64,000 bases of DNA, from assembly GCA_023424015.1 (NCBI GenBank), contig JAFAEM010000027.1, positions 36,566 through 100,565 of the forward strand, in the 5' to 3' direction. The notes beneath the pieces were generated by a model. That model was not told the origin of the DNA. It did no database searches and saw only the letters and a program-made list of their open reading frames with translations. Below, in pieces: positions 35,269 through 44,713 of this stretch. The DNA comes from Bacteroidota bacterium. GTDB taxonomy: Bacteria > Bacteroidota > Bacteroidia > Chitinophagales > Chitinophagaceae. A program made the translations under genes and the position numbers. The first letter of the stretch is position 1; each line of letters starts with the position of its first letter.

Positions 35269-36354
35269 TCAGTTTGTGTTCAGGGAATTTCCATAGCCTA
35301 CCACGACCACCGCCAGGATGATCAGTGCGATACCGAGAATTATTGTATTCCTGGTTTTCTTGCTGACACCACTCCATTCTTTCAATGCAAATCCCCAGAA
35401 GTTGGCCACCAGGATGATAAATGCCATGTGCAGTATCCAGGAGCTTGCCCCGTTGCCCAGCTTGCTTTCGCCCATTCCATAAAATAAATACTGGAGAAAC
35501 CAGGTTGTACCGGCAAGAGCGCAAAACAAATAGTTTTTCAGCAGCGGAGTCTTCTTATTGGTGTAGTCAGGAAATGATCTGTTTCTTGCATTCAGTACCA
35601 TGCACCAGATAAAGTTGGTGGTAAGACCGCCCCATAGCAGCACAACATAAATCACATTGTTTTTAAAGAGGAAGTTGATCGTTTCTGTCGGATTAGCTGC
35701 TTTCCAAATTTCATTGGCGCGGTCGGCCATGGGTGCACCTGCTTCAATGCCATAATTAAAGCCCGCACTGAGTATACCGGATAGGATACATACCACAAGT
35801 CCTTTTTTAAGATTAAATTCCTTTACACTTTCTTTCTTCTTTTCCTCGGGCAGTTCTTTCTCTTTCTGGTATCCCGCTTTTCCGCAGATAAAAATGCCGA
35901 GTAGGCAAAGCACAACGCCTATTAATACCACTGCTCCCCAGGTTGAACTGATCAGCATGGTAAACGTGATCTTGTCGGGCACGTTGGCAAGGTCGTAATA
36001 GATCGGCGGCGCCAATGCTCCGAATGCGGAAGTAAAACCAAGCAACACGGAATTCCCGAGTGACATGCCGAGGTACCGCATGCCCAAACCATACATCAGA
36101 CCCCCGATCCCCCACAGTACACCCCAGAAAAAAGTCCAGAACAGTGTATCAAATGACGCCTCCGCAATGATGGCCGTGAAATCGGGAATAGTGAGCCATG
36201 CCGCCAGCGGTGGAATGATGAGCCAGGAAAAAAGTCCGCCGGTAAGCCAGTATGACTCCCACGACCAGCCGCGTACTCTTTTATACGGAATGTAAAAACT
36301 TCCTGAGGCTACGCCTCCCAACAGGTGCCAGAAAATACCAAGAAACGCCTGCAT
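35269..36354 (-). CDS. rhaT: L-rhamnose/proton symporter RhaT
   Basis: The 361-aa protein has about ten membrane helices and the RhaT start FWHLLGGVASGSFYIPYKRV, then GLGMRYLGMSLGNSVLLGF (about residue 95-115). RhaT imports L-rhamnose with protons across the inner membrane. It lies 12 nt after the GH78 gene and 1 nt before the kinase gene, so hydrolysis, uptake and phosphorylation are cotranscribed. Confidence 0.94.
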   Translation of the reverse strand: MQAFLGIFWHLLGGVASGSFYIPYKRVRGWSWESYWLTGGLFSWLIIPPLAAWLTIPDFTAIIAEASFDTLFWTFFWGVLWGIGGLMYGLGMRYLGMSLGNSVLLGFTSAFGALAPPIYYDLANVPDKITFTMLISSTWGAVVLIGVVLCLLGIFICGKAGYQKEKELPEEKKKESVKEFNLKKGLVVCILSGILSAGFNYGIEAGAPMADRANEIWKAANPTETINFLFKNNVIYVVLLWGGLTTNFIWCMVLNARNRSFPDYTNKKTPLLKNYLFCALAGTTWFLQYLFYGMGESKLGNGASSWILHMAFIILVANFWGFALKEWSGVSKKTRNTIILGIALIILAVVVVGYGNSLNTN

Positions 36355-36366
36355 AAGTTTGCTTTA

Positions 36367-39150
36367 TTATTTTTTGATAAAAAATTTATAGTCGCCCGAT
36401 CCAATGGTCAACATTACTTTATTATTGGAATTTTTTCCAGTGTCAGACTGGTTTTTTTGTTCTATTGCATGGCCGCTCTCTGTTACTTTTCCAATATCCT
36501 GTGTTGGAAGATATATTTCTGCAGACGAATTTGCAGGGACAGAAATATTCCACTCCAGTCCGTTACCGGTTTTTTTCCAGGTGCTTTTCACCAGGCCATA
36601 CTTAGTATCAACGGACGCGTCTACATACTCCAGTCCATCAGGGAAAACCGGGTCCATGATCAATTTCTTGAAACCCACCTGAACCGAATCGGATTTGATC
36701 CCTGCCAGGTATTCGTAGTACCAGATCAGCAGATCGCCCAGCAACATCTGGTGATTGCCGGAGTTCATCATGGGATTGGCCGCATCGCCATTCCACAGCT
36801 CCCAGATGGTGGTCGCCCCTTTTTCAATCATGTATCCCCAGCTGGGATATGTACGGTTGGTTGCCAGTTTATACGCCAGTTCGGTTGCGCCATGATCGGT
36901 GAGTCCCCGCATCAGCCACATGCCGCCAATGATGCCGGAGTTGACATGATCGTCGAACTCTTTCAATCTTGCCCTGATATTATTGAAAATGGCAGCTTTG
37001 TCAGTCTCCGGCGCGAGTCCAAAACTTAGAGGAAGCAGATTGGCCGTAACGGTGTTGTTTGCATAAGCTTTCCTGTCAGCATTGTACCATTTCTTATTGA
37101 ATGCCGCATGAACTTTATCTGCAATAGACTTGTATTGGACGGCATCTTCCGGTTTGTTCAAAAAACCGGCATATTTCTGCATCAGGTTTAAGCAATAGTA
37201 ATAATATGCCGATGCAAGTAAGCCACCCTCAGTGATGCGGTTTGGATCCTTCGACCAGATCAAGTCGAGTGATTCGGGTGGTACGCACCAATCTCCGTAG
37301 TTGTCTTTCAGCACCAAATCATTATCGCGGTATGTATTCCACATGTAAAGTATCCACTTCTTCATGGCGGGGTACTGCCTGCCGATACTCTCGGTATCGC
37401 CAAACTGTCGACGCAACATTTCAGGGATTAGAATGAATGCGCTTGGATAGGTTACGTTATCGGCATAACGATCCCAGAATGTAGGGACGATGTCCGGAAT
37501 GCTACCGTTTTCCTTTTGAGCATCGTTGATATCATCCAGCCATTTGGCATAAAGCCTGGAATTGTCAAAGAGAAAACTTTCGCCATATGAACTGATGACA
37601 CGATCGCCAAGCCAGCCTACTCTCTCATCACGCTGGGGACAATCAGTCGGCATACCGCGATAATTGCCACGAATGGTCCAGTAAGCGTTCTTATGAATAT
37701 TATTGATCGTTTCATTTGATGTTTTAAAACTGCCGATGGTCGCGATATCATCGTAGATCACTTTTCCTTCGAAGTCGCCGGGCTTTGGTTCAGAACGCAG
37801 CCCCCATACTTCGGCAAAACGGAATCCATGGTAGGTGAATCGTGGCTCCCATTGTTCCGTACCACCGCCCTTCAGGATATATTTGTCGGTGACCTGGGCA
37901 TTTCGCATGTTGTCGAGATAGATGGAATCAGTTCCTTTCATGGTTTCTGCAAACCTCATTTTAATCGTATCTCCTTTCTCGCCCTGTACCCGAATTGCGA
38001 GCCATCCAACCATATTTTGTCCCATGTCAAGTATATAGGTACCCCTGGAAGTTCTATGCACGCTAATGGGACGCAATACTTCCTTGACGCGGATATTCTC
38101 GTTGGGTTGTGCCACGATACGTGTTGTAGCAGGCGGCATGATATCAACCGGTCGCCAGCCATTTTCCCCGTAGCCGGTTTTATTCCAGCCGTTCAGTTCC
38201 ATACGGGCATCGTATTCCTCACCGTCAAATTCGTTATTGGCGATGATGGGTCCGCGGTCAGTGACTCTCCATGATTCATCGGAAACGATAAGCCCTGTTG
38301 TGCCATCGCTGTAAACGATCCTGATCTGCAATAGCAGCCTGGGCAAACCATAATGTACCTGTGGGATCTGTGTAAGCGGGTCCGGCTTGCCGTGATAATT
38401 ACGCACACCAAAGTAACGGCCATTACCAAGGATCACGCCAGCGCAATTTGATCCGCCTGTAACCAGGTCGGTGACATCATAAGTATTATAGAATATTTTC
38501 TTGTTGTATTCTGATACGGTAGGGGCCAGTACATCATCGCCAACCTTTTTCCCGTTTAAATACAACTCATACAGACCCATACCGCTGATGTAAGCTGTTG
38601 CAGACAACACCTTTTTTTCCAGGTCAAACTCCTTTCGAAGATACCTTGCAGCGAGCCTCGTAAAAGTGCTTTCCGGCTCATCTTTTTCGTTGAATCCATC
38701 CAGCCCGATCCATTTTGCTTTCCATTCTGTTGAATCGAGCAAACCCACCGTCCATTTAGCCGGCTCACTCCAGGCCTCGCGACCATTGTTCGTTGTCACT
38801 TGCACTTTCCAGTAGCATTCCTGGTAGCTGGCAAATGCTTTGCCGGCATATCGGATATTCAATGAACTGTCGGTCTCAACTTGTTGACTATCCCAGAGAT
38901 CACCGGTTTCCTTATCCAGGTTCTCGCGTGTACTGGCTACCAGGATGCGATAACCAGTTTGCACCACATTACGATCAGTTGCTTTTATTTTCCAGCTTAG
39001 ACGCGGAGAAACAATGTCTGAACCCATAAGATCATTCCGTCCTTCTACTGTTAGTCCGGTCACCTGCAAAGCCGTATCGCCAGCTACTCTGCATGCATAA
39101 GCAGAAAACAAAAAGGCGGTAATTAAAAAGTATCTTATCATTGATCTCAT
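36367..39150 (-). CDS. GH78 alpha-L-rhamnosidase (first copy)
   Basis: The 927-aa protein has a signal segment (about residues 1-20) and the usual GH78 layout: N-terminal beta domains including DMGQNMVGW (about 370) and YHGFRFAEV, then an (alpha/alpha)6 barrel. The catalytic-region motif PTDCPQRDERVGWLGD (about 498-512) contains the conserved acidic residues; YPSWGYMIEKGATTIWE lies later. The family removes terminal alpha-L-rhamnose. The cysteine near residue 20 lacks a good lipobox, so it is probably periplasmic. It is transcribed with rhaT. Confidence 0.92.
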   Translation of the reverse strand: MRSMIRYFLITAFLFSAYACRVAGDTALQVTGLTVEGRNDLMGSDIVSPRLSWKIKATDRNVVQTGYRILVASTRENLDKETGDLWDSQQVETDSSLNIRYAGKAFASYQECYWKVQVTTNNGREAWSEPAKWTVGLLDSTEWKAKWIGLDGFNEKDEPESTFTRLAARYLRKEFDLEKKVLSATAYISGMGLYELYLNGKKVGDDVLAPTVSEYNKKIFYNTYDVTDLVTGGSNCAGVILGNGRYFGVRNYHGKPDPLTQIPQVHYGLPRLLLQIRIVYSDGTTGLIVSDESWRVTDRGPIIANNEFDGEEYDARMELNGWNKTGYGENGWRPVDIMPPATTRIVAQPNENIRVKEVLRPISVHRTSRGTYILDMGQNMVGWLAIRVQGEKGDTIKMRFAETMKGTDSIYLDNMRNAQVTDKYILKGGGTEQWEPRFTYHGFRFAEVWGLRSEPKPGDFEGKVIYDDIATIGSFKTSNETINNIHKNAYWTIRGNYRGMPTDCPQRDERVGWLGDRVISSYGESFLFDNSRLYAKWLDDINDAQKENGSIPDIVPTFWDRYADNVTYPSAFILIPEMLRRQFGDTESIGRQYPAMKKWILYMWNTYRDNDLVLKDNYGDWCVPPESLDLIWSKDPNRITEGGLLASAYYYYCLNLMQKYAGFLNKPEDAVQYKSIADKVHAAFNKKWYNADRKAYANNTVTANLLPLSFGLAPETDKAAIFNNIRARLKEFDDHVNSGIIGGMWLMRGLTDHGATELAYKLATNRTYPSWGYMIEKGATTIWELWNGDAANPMMNSGNHQMLLGDLLIWYYEYLAGIKSDSVQVGFKKLIMDPVFPDGLEYVDASVDTKYGLVKSTWKKTGNGLEWNISVPANSSAEIYLPTQDIGKVTESGHAIEQKNQSDTGKNSNNKVMLTIGSGDYKFFIKK

Positions 39151-39167
39151 TACAATTTCAGTTTAAA

Positions 39168-40952
39168 TTATTTAAAGGAATAGGTGTAACTCAACCGGCC
39201 CATCGGCATCGCACTACCCGACAAATAGGTATCCATGATATCCTGTGGATTGGTTATGCCATCAGTAACTTTGAAATAAATATTCCCGGTTTTTTCACCA
39301 ACGCCGAGTAGCCTGCGCGGTATTCTGATCTGTATCACATTTCTCGTCTGGGAAAATTCGGCCTTGCCCACCCGTTTGCCAACATAAGAGGTTTTTAATT
39401 TGCTGATCAGGAAACCTGGTTCACCCGGCTGTTGCCTGACAAGGTACTCATAACCCTCCCAGCCTTTTCGTGAGGGCTCATTGGTCCCGATGTATATCGC
39501 AAGCCCGTTTTTGGCAGAAGACGGTTGTACAAACTCTTTGTCAGCCTGTACAAAAAAATAAATGTACATGTCATCGTGGGCCACTCGAATTTCCTGTAAA
39601 TGATGGACGGGTGCCGGTTGCTGGTAAACCAGTGTTTGTGTTACCCCCGGGCTATTGCGCGGGAAAGCCCGTGCACCAATATTTTTGAAACTTATCTGTA
39701 CGTCATTCCACTGCGACAGATCACCATTGATATCAATCGTTTTTTTACCGGTTTTCGCTTTTTCCAGGGGCAAACCCTTATACCTCCGGATATTGCTGAT
39801 CATCTGAAGATAGAATGCATCCTCAAATCCGCCTTTCATTGGCTCAATATCCCTGGAAAATTCTTTATCCACAGCATCGCACAGCATGTATTCATCGCCC
39901 CATGGCTGCTTGTATGCTATCCATTCATTCCAGCCACCAACAAAAACCGTGTCCGGGTCGGTCTGTATGGCATGATCCCATTGACGTTGAAAAAAAGTGC
40001 CGCGCTCAACATCTTCTGATATATTCTTTTGCCTGTCGGGATCCCATCCTCGTCCCCAATTTTCCCAGCCCGAGGTAAGTGACCTGGACATGGGAACCTT
40101 TGGATGACTGGCTACCGAGACACTCATTGTATTTCCATGCAGTGGCTGTGGAAATATCCATTCGATCCAGGGAAAGCCATCCTGGAATACGGGATCGCCG
40201 GGCCACTGCGGTTTTTTGAAATAGAAAAAATCGAGTTCTTCCCGGCTGTACATCTTTGGAACATAGGTTGTATCATTTCTAGACCTGGCTTCTGCGATAT
40301 CGTCTTCTACATTTGTATATGCAATGATCATCGGTTTGCCGCCCACGTTATACCAGGCATTGGGATACAGGCCCGGTTTGTACAATTCGCTGTACAACAC
40401 CTGCGTGGTTTCAATGGATTTAGAATGCGTATAGAATACAGCCTTCGGCGCTTCCCATCCTTCCCGTTGCAACTCCTCGATAATGCGTAATACCTTCTCG
40501 TAAACATGGCGATAGGTTACACGGTTCGTGAGATCGAATACGATAAAATCAATTCCTGCCATGGTCAGCATTTTCATTTGCCTCCGTATCACCCATTCGT
40601 CCGCAGAATTATAATAACCCCATATGGGCTCGCCCCAGAAATGCGCCTGTCCTGTCGGACTGATCGCAGTATCCAGTGACTTGAAATCAAACAACAATTT
40701 CAATCCATTGGGCATAGCTGCGATCTTTGTTGCATCATACACGCCGGAAGCATACGGGTATCCGATCCAGGGCCAGTAAAAAATGCCAACCTGCTTTTCA
40801 GGTTTGTAACCTGATACCGGCTGAAAGCTTCTTCCAAACTGATCCACACCAACCAAACCTGCAATACCCATCGGAAGAGTGCGTTTAGCCTGCTGCGTCA
40901 TGCCTGCAGTGACTACAAAACCGGCGAGGGTTAAAATAATCAGCTTTTTCAT
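39168..40952 (-). CDS. GH99/WbsX-like predicted glycoside hydrolase with CBM9-like tail (paralogue 1)
   Basis: The 594-aa protein (start ATG 40952) has a signal peptide, a (beta/alpha)8-type domain (about residues 40-370) and a CBM9/DOMON-like C-terminal beta-sandwich (about 400-594; EIRVAHDDMYIYFFV). Marker motifs are AHFWGEPIWGYY, FDLTN, FYTHSKS, and WNEW (about 337), the last shared with GH99/WbsX-like domains where a nearby Glu/Asp is catalytic. Activity is unknown. Two paralogues lie at 47280 and 50556; this one is closest to the latter. It sits between two GH78 genes, so its target is likely a rhamnose-containing glycan. Confidence 0.75.
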   Translation of the reverse strand: MKKLIILTLAGFVVTAGMTQQAKRTLPMGIAGLVGVDQFGRSFQPVSGYKPEKQVGIFYWPWIGYPYASGVYDATKIAAMPNGLKLLFDFKSLDTAISPTGQAHFWGEPIWGYYNSADEWVIRRQMKMLTMAGIDFIVFDLTNRVTYRHVYEKVLRIIEELQREGWEAPKAVFYTHSKSIETTQVLYSELYKPGLYPNAWYNVGGKPMIIAYTNVEDDIAEARSRNDTTYVPKMYSREELDFFYFKKPQWPGDPVFQDGFPWIEWIFPQPLHGNTMSVSVASHPKVPMSRSLTSGWENWGRGWDPDRQKNISEDVERGTFFQRQWDHAIQTDPDTVFVGGWNEWIAYKQPWGDEYMLCDAVDKEFSRDIEPMKGGFEDAFYLQMISNIRRYKGLPLEKAKTGKKTIDINGDLSQWNDVQISFKNIGARAFPRNSPGVTQTLVYQQPAPVHHLQEIRVAHDDMYIYFFVQADKEFVQPSSAKNGLAIYIGTNEPSRKGWEGYEYLVRQQPGEPGFLISKLKTSYVGKRVGKAEFSQTRNVIQIRIPRRLLGVGEKTGNIYFKVTDGITNPQDIMDTYLSGSAMPMGRLSYTYSFK

Positions 40953-40954
40953 AA

Positions 40955-43666
40955 TTACCATTTAGATTGAAATGAATAAGCCCCGGAACCCAGTTCAAAT
41001 ACCGCGGCGTCCCCTTCCATCCGAATGAATTTATATGCTTTGTTGCCAGCTACCTTTACTTTATTTTCTGTAATGGACCTCAACTGCTTTGTGGGAACAA
41101 ATACCGTAGCTGTCGAGTTGGGCGGAATTGTAACATTAAATGTGATGCGCCCTTTTTCTTTTTTCCATTCAGAACTGATCGTCCCTTTCACCGATTTATA
41201 GTCGCCTTTTGCAAACTCAAGTCCCTTTACGATATAGGGGCGAATGGTGAACTTCTCGAATCCCGGTGACTCGATGTCAGGTAAGATGCCAAGGATATAT
41301 TTATAAAGCCATGATCCCACCGAGCCCATCATCGGGTGATTATGTGAATTCATGGAGCCGCCGGTCTCATACTCCCAGCGCTCCCACAAGGTAGTAGCAC
41401 CCATAGCCAGCATATAACCCCAGCTTGGGTAGGTCTCCTGTGTTGCGATCTTAAAGGCCACATCAGCATGTCCGTTTTCCGTCAGCGCTTCAAGCAAATA
41501 TTTAGTACACAGGTTGCCCGTGGTGAGGTGATAATTGTATTGCTCAACGTTTTTTACCAGGTTGGCCACAACCCTGGGGATACGTTCCTTGCTTGCAGCA
41601 CCAAGAAACAATGCAAATGAATTACAGGACTGATTATTGGTGGCATAACCACCGGTCTTTTCATCCCAAAATTTATTATTGAAGGCTACAAGTGTCTTTT
41701 CTGCAAGTGAGGTATATGTTTCGCGATCGGCCTTGTTGCCCAAAACTTCTGCCATTTGAGACATCAGCCTTGCGCAATAGTATAAATAACCTGTCGACAT
41801 AAAATTGCCAGGTGTATTAGCAGAAATAGCACCGTAACCGTAGCCTTTTTGTCCGAACTCAGCCGGAGGCGACCAGTCACCATAATAGCTGTACTCAACA
41901 ATGCCGTCTTTTGCCCGTGAAACCAGGAAGTCAACCCAGGCCTTCATCTGAGGGTAGTGCTGGGTTATGATCTGGGTGTTGCCATAGTACTCGTAACTTT
42001 TTAGTGCCAGCAAAAGGAAACTTGCAGATACCGGATCGGCGGGTTTTCCTCCTACTTTATACGGTGCGGTATCGGTGATCTCGCCATTTTCATTCTGCGT
42101 ATCACTTACGTCGCCGATGTATTTGGCATAAAAACGGTGAAGGTTAAAATTATAAACGGCCTGCTCAATTCTTACCGTAAGATCATTCAGCCAGCCCATT
42201 CTTTCATCGCGCTGCGGGCAATCAGTCGGAATACTGTGCAGGTTAGCGGCCTCCGTACGTTTTACCATCTCATTGATCCGGTTGAGTAGTTCGTTGCTCG
42301 ATGTGAAGCTACCTGCTTCTTCCACGTCGGACCGCACTTTCCTCACCACAAAGTCGTTCAATGAAGGCTTGCCTGTCAATCCTTCTATTTGGACATACCG
42401 GAATCCGTGATAGGTAAACCGCGGTTCCCATTCCTCGATATCGCTGCCCTTCATAATATAAGTATCCGTCGCAGCTGCAGTACGCAGGTTTTCCTGGTTC
42501 ACGGTTCCGTTCTCATACAAGGTCTCTGCAAAACGCATGGTGACTGCCTGTCCTCTTTGACCTTTCACTTTAATGTGCAGCCAGCCAGCCATATTCTGCC
42601 CCGCATCCAGCACATATACGCCGGGCTTAGGCTCCGTAATGGCTATAGGCGCGAATGACTCCTTCACTTTGATCGGCTCCAGTTGCTGCGCTGCCATCCG
42701 GCCACCTGGCGGCTCCACCACAGGTGCTACTCCCCAGAATTGATTCGGCAAACCTTTGATGATGGTATCAGAAGGCAGATTCCACTCGGGTTTTTCCAGG
42801 CGCGCATCATATACTTCTCCATCGAGTATACCTGCTGAGACCACGGGACCAAGCGTCACATTTCGGATAGATGTGGATGAAATCACTTCAACTGTGCCAT
42901 CGCTAAACACAAACTCCATTTGCATTTTAAGCTTGGGCATTCCATACCAGCCTGGCGCAACGGCGATCACCATGACGTTTTCCCTGTTCAGGAAATCTTT
43001 GATATCATATGTTGTGTAATACACCCTTTTACTGAAATCACTGGTCGCGGGATCTAGTACATAGTCGCCTACGCGTTTACCGTTTATTTCCATTTCATAA
43101 TATCCGATGCCGGCTACATATGCGCGCGCCTTTACCACGTCCTTTCCGAATGAAAACACTCTTCTGAAATAATGGACCTTACCGATCCATCCTGAGGGAA
43201 ATCCCACCCAGTCTGCATTCCAGTCACTTTCCTTCAATAGTCCCATCTCAAAATGGGATATGGCTGATTCCTTTTCACCGTTATCAGACGTCCACACTTT
43301 CACTTTCCAGAAATATTGCTTCCTGCTTTCAAGCGGTGTTCCTTTAAATAATATTCCCGAAGACCTGGATGAACTGACCCGGCCACTGTTCCAAATATTT
43401 CCCTGCTGTTTATCCAGCAAGGCAGGATCGTCTGCAACAAGGATCTGGTAAGATGCCTGTTTGAAATTCCTGGACCCGGCCTGATATGCCCAGCTGAATT
43501 GTGGCGTTGTGGCATCAATCCCCAATGGATTAACTGCATTATCGCATCGCAGATCAATTAGAGAAAAATGTTGCTGACCTCTGACATCAGCATTTAACCA
43601 GGGATGTAAAAATGATAAAAGAAGTAAAAGCAGATACGCTTTCCTTCTATGAACAGTGATATTCAT
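40955..43666 (-). CDS. GH78 alpha-L-rhamnosidase (second copy)
   Basis: The protein (903 aa from the ATG at 43666) has a signal peptide (RKAYLLLLLLSFLHPWL region) and the GH78 order of domains: AGQNMAGW (about 355), YHGFRYVQ, PTDCPQRDERMGWLND (about 478-493) and YPSWGYMLAMGATTLWE. The frame begins with TTG at 43687, so the ATG is preferred. It is a diverged paralogue of the copy at 36367. Two different rhamnosidases suggest at least two rhamnosyl linkages in the substrate. It is 2 nt from the next gene. Confidence 0.92.
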   Translation of the reverse strand: MNITVHRRKAYLLLLLLSFLHPWLNADVRGQQHFSLIDLRCDNAVNPLGIDATTPQFSWAYQAGSRNFKQASYQILVADDPALLDKQQGNIWNSGRVSSSRSSGILFKGTPLESRKQYFWKVKVWTSDNGEKESAISHFEMGLLKESDWNADWVGFPSGWIGKVHYFRRVFSFGKDVVKARAYVAGIGYYEMEINGKRVGDYVLDPATSDFSKRVYYTTYDIKDFLNRENVMVIAVAPGWYGMPKLKMQMEFVFSDGTVEVISSTSIRNVTLGPVVSAGILDGEVYDARLEKPEWNLPSDTIIKGLPNQFWGVAPVVEPPGGRMAAQQLEPIKVKESFAPIAITEPKPGVYVLDAGQNMAGWLHIKVKGQRGQAVTMRFAETLYENGTVNQENLRTAAATDTYIMKGSDIEEWEPRFTYHGFRYVQIEGLTGKPSLNDFVVRKVRSDVEEAGSFTSSNELLNRINEMVKRTEAANLHSIPTDCPQRDERMGWLNDLTVRIEQAVYNFNLHRFYAKYIGDVSDTQNENGEITDTAPYKVGGKPADPVSASFLLLALKSYEYYGNTQIITQHYPQMKAWVDFLVSRAKDGIVEYSYYGDWSPPAEFGQKGYGYGAISANTPGNFMSTGYLYYCARLMSQMAEVLGNKADRETYTSLAEKTLVAFNNKFWDEKTGGYATNNQSCNSFALFLGAASKERIPRVVANLVKNVEQYNYHLTTGNLCTKYLLEALTENGHADVAFKIATQETYPSWGYMLAMGATTLWERWEYETGGSMNSHNHPMMGSVGSWLYKYILGILPDIESPGFEKFTIRPYIVKGLEFAKGDYKSVKGTISSEWKKEKGRITFNVTIPPNSTATVFVPTKQLRSITENKVKVAGNKAYKFIRMEGDAAVFELGSGAYSFQSKW

Positions 43667-43698
43667 GAGGAAATTTTTATATGGCAATAAAAAATGGA

Positions 43699-44670
43699 TT
43701 AAGCAATAAGCCTTCTTAAAAACCTTGAGGTCTCAATCGCATCATTCTTCGTTATTAAAGATTCAATTTCGGTGTAAAAGGTGTCAACGATCTGTTCATA
43801 TTTCTTTACCCAGAGAATACTTTCAGAGATCGCATCTACAGCGTCTTCGCGGTAAGGATACTGGTCCATGGAGATCCATCCCTCGTACCCGGTCTTTCTG
43901 AGCCAGAACAATAACTCAATGTAGCAGGTAAAATGAACACTGCTCACGATCATGTCATCATCCCAGCTACCGTGGTTGTCATTGAAATGCATATGGTAAA
44001 GCAGGTTGCCCGCACGCTTGGCAAGTACAACTGCCTCAGCTACATTTTCACCTGCATAGAAACTATGGCCGGTATCGATGGTCACACCCACGTTATCACA
44101 CCCCGTTTCCCGGGCAGCCAGGATGGTATCCGCCATTCTTGCATGATACGAAAAATTGCGGGGCTCTTTGGGCTTATATTCCAAAGCAAACCTGAGTTTT
44201 GGAAACTCAGTAGCCAATGTGCGCGTGGCTTCTGTCAGCCAGTCGCGCTCCTGGTTATAGTCTGTTGCGAGTAAATAGTCATAACCGTCCTGACCCAGCC
44301 AGAGGTTTACGATACCACAATCCATTTTCAGGGCTACTTCACTCATCTGCCGGAGATAGTCCAGCGCTTTCGCGCGGATTTTAGCGTCTATATTGGTGAT
44401 GCTGCCACGGCCAAATTCAGGAATGGTAAAAGTATCGGGGATAATGCTTGCGCATGCAATGCCGGCATCATCAAGCCGCTTCTTCATGTCAGCCACATTG
44501 TCCGGGCGGATATCCCAGGTACCCACCAGTTCAATTCCCTCGATATGCGGCACACGTTCGATCGCTGCCTTGAGCATTTCTTCCGTGGAAGGGTTTGTTT
44601 TATAACCGGGACAAAACCTGTCTCTCGTATTTCCCAGGTTTCCCAGGATGATTGCATACTTATTCTTCAT
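43699..44670 (-). CDS. Xylose-isomerase-like TIM-barrel sugar isomerase/epimerase
   Basis: The 323-aa cytoplasmic protein has an AP-endonuclease-2-type TIM barrel with metal ligands in the family pattern: FALEYKPKEP (Glu), TIDTGHSFY (Asp/His), HMHFNDNHG (His). Members isomerise or epimerise sugars or sugar phosphates. It lies between the tandem aldolase and a GH78 gene in the same operon. RhaI is encoded separately, so this enzyme probably acts on a second sugar or an intermediate; which one is unknown. Confidence 0.82.
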   Translation of the reverse strand: MKNKYAIILGNLGNTRDRFCPGYKTNPSTEEMLKAAIERVPHIEGIELVGTWDIRPDNVADMKKRLDDAGIACASIIPDTFTIPEFGRGSITNIDAKIRAKALDYLRQMSEVALKMDCGIVNLWLGQDGYDYLLATDYNQERDWLTEATRTLATEFPKLRFALEYKPKEPRNFSYHARMADTILAARETGCDNVGVTIDTGHSFYAGENVAEAVVLAKRAGNLLYHMHFNDNHGSWDDDMIVSSVHFTCYIELLFWLRKTGYEGWISMDQYPYREDAVDAISESILWVKKYEQIVDTFYTEIESLITKNDAIETSRFLRRLIA

Positions 44671-44713
44671 ACCTGTAGTTTTTCAGATGGCAATATAATC
44701 ATGAATGGATATG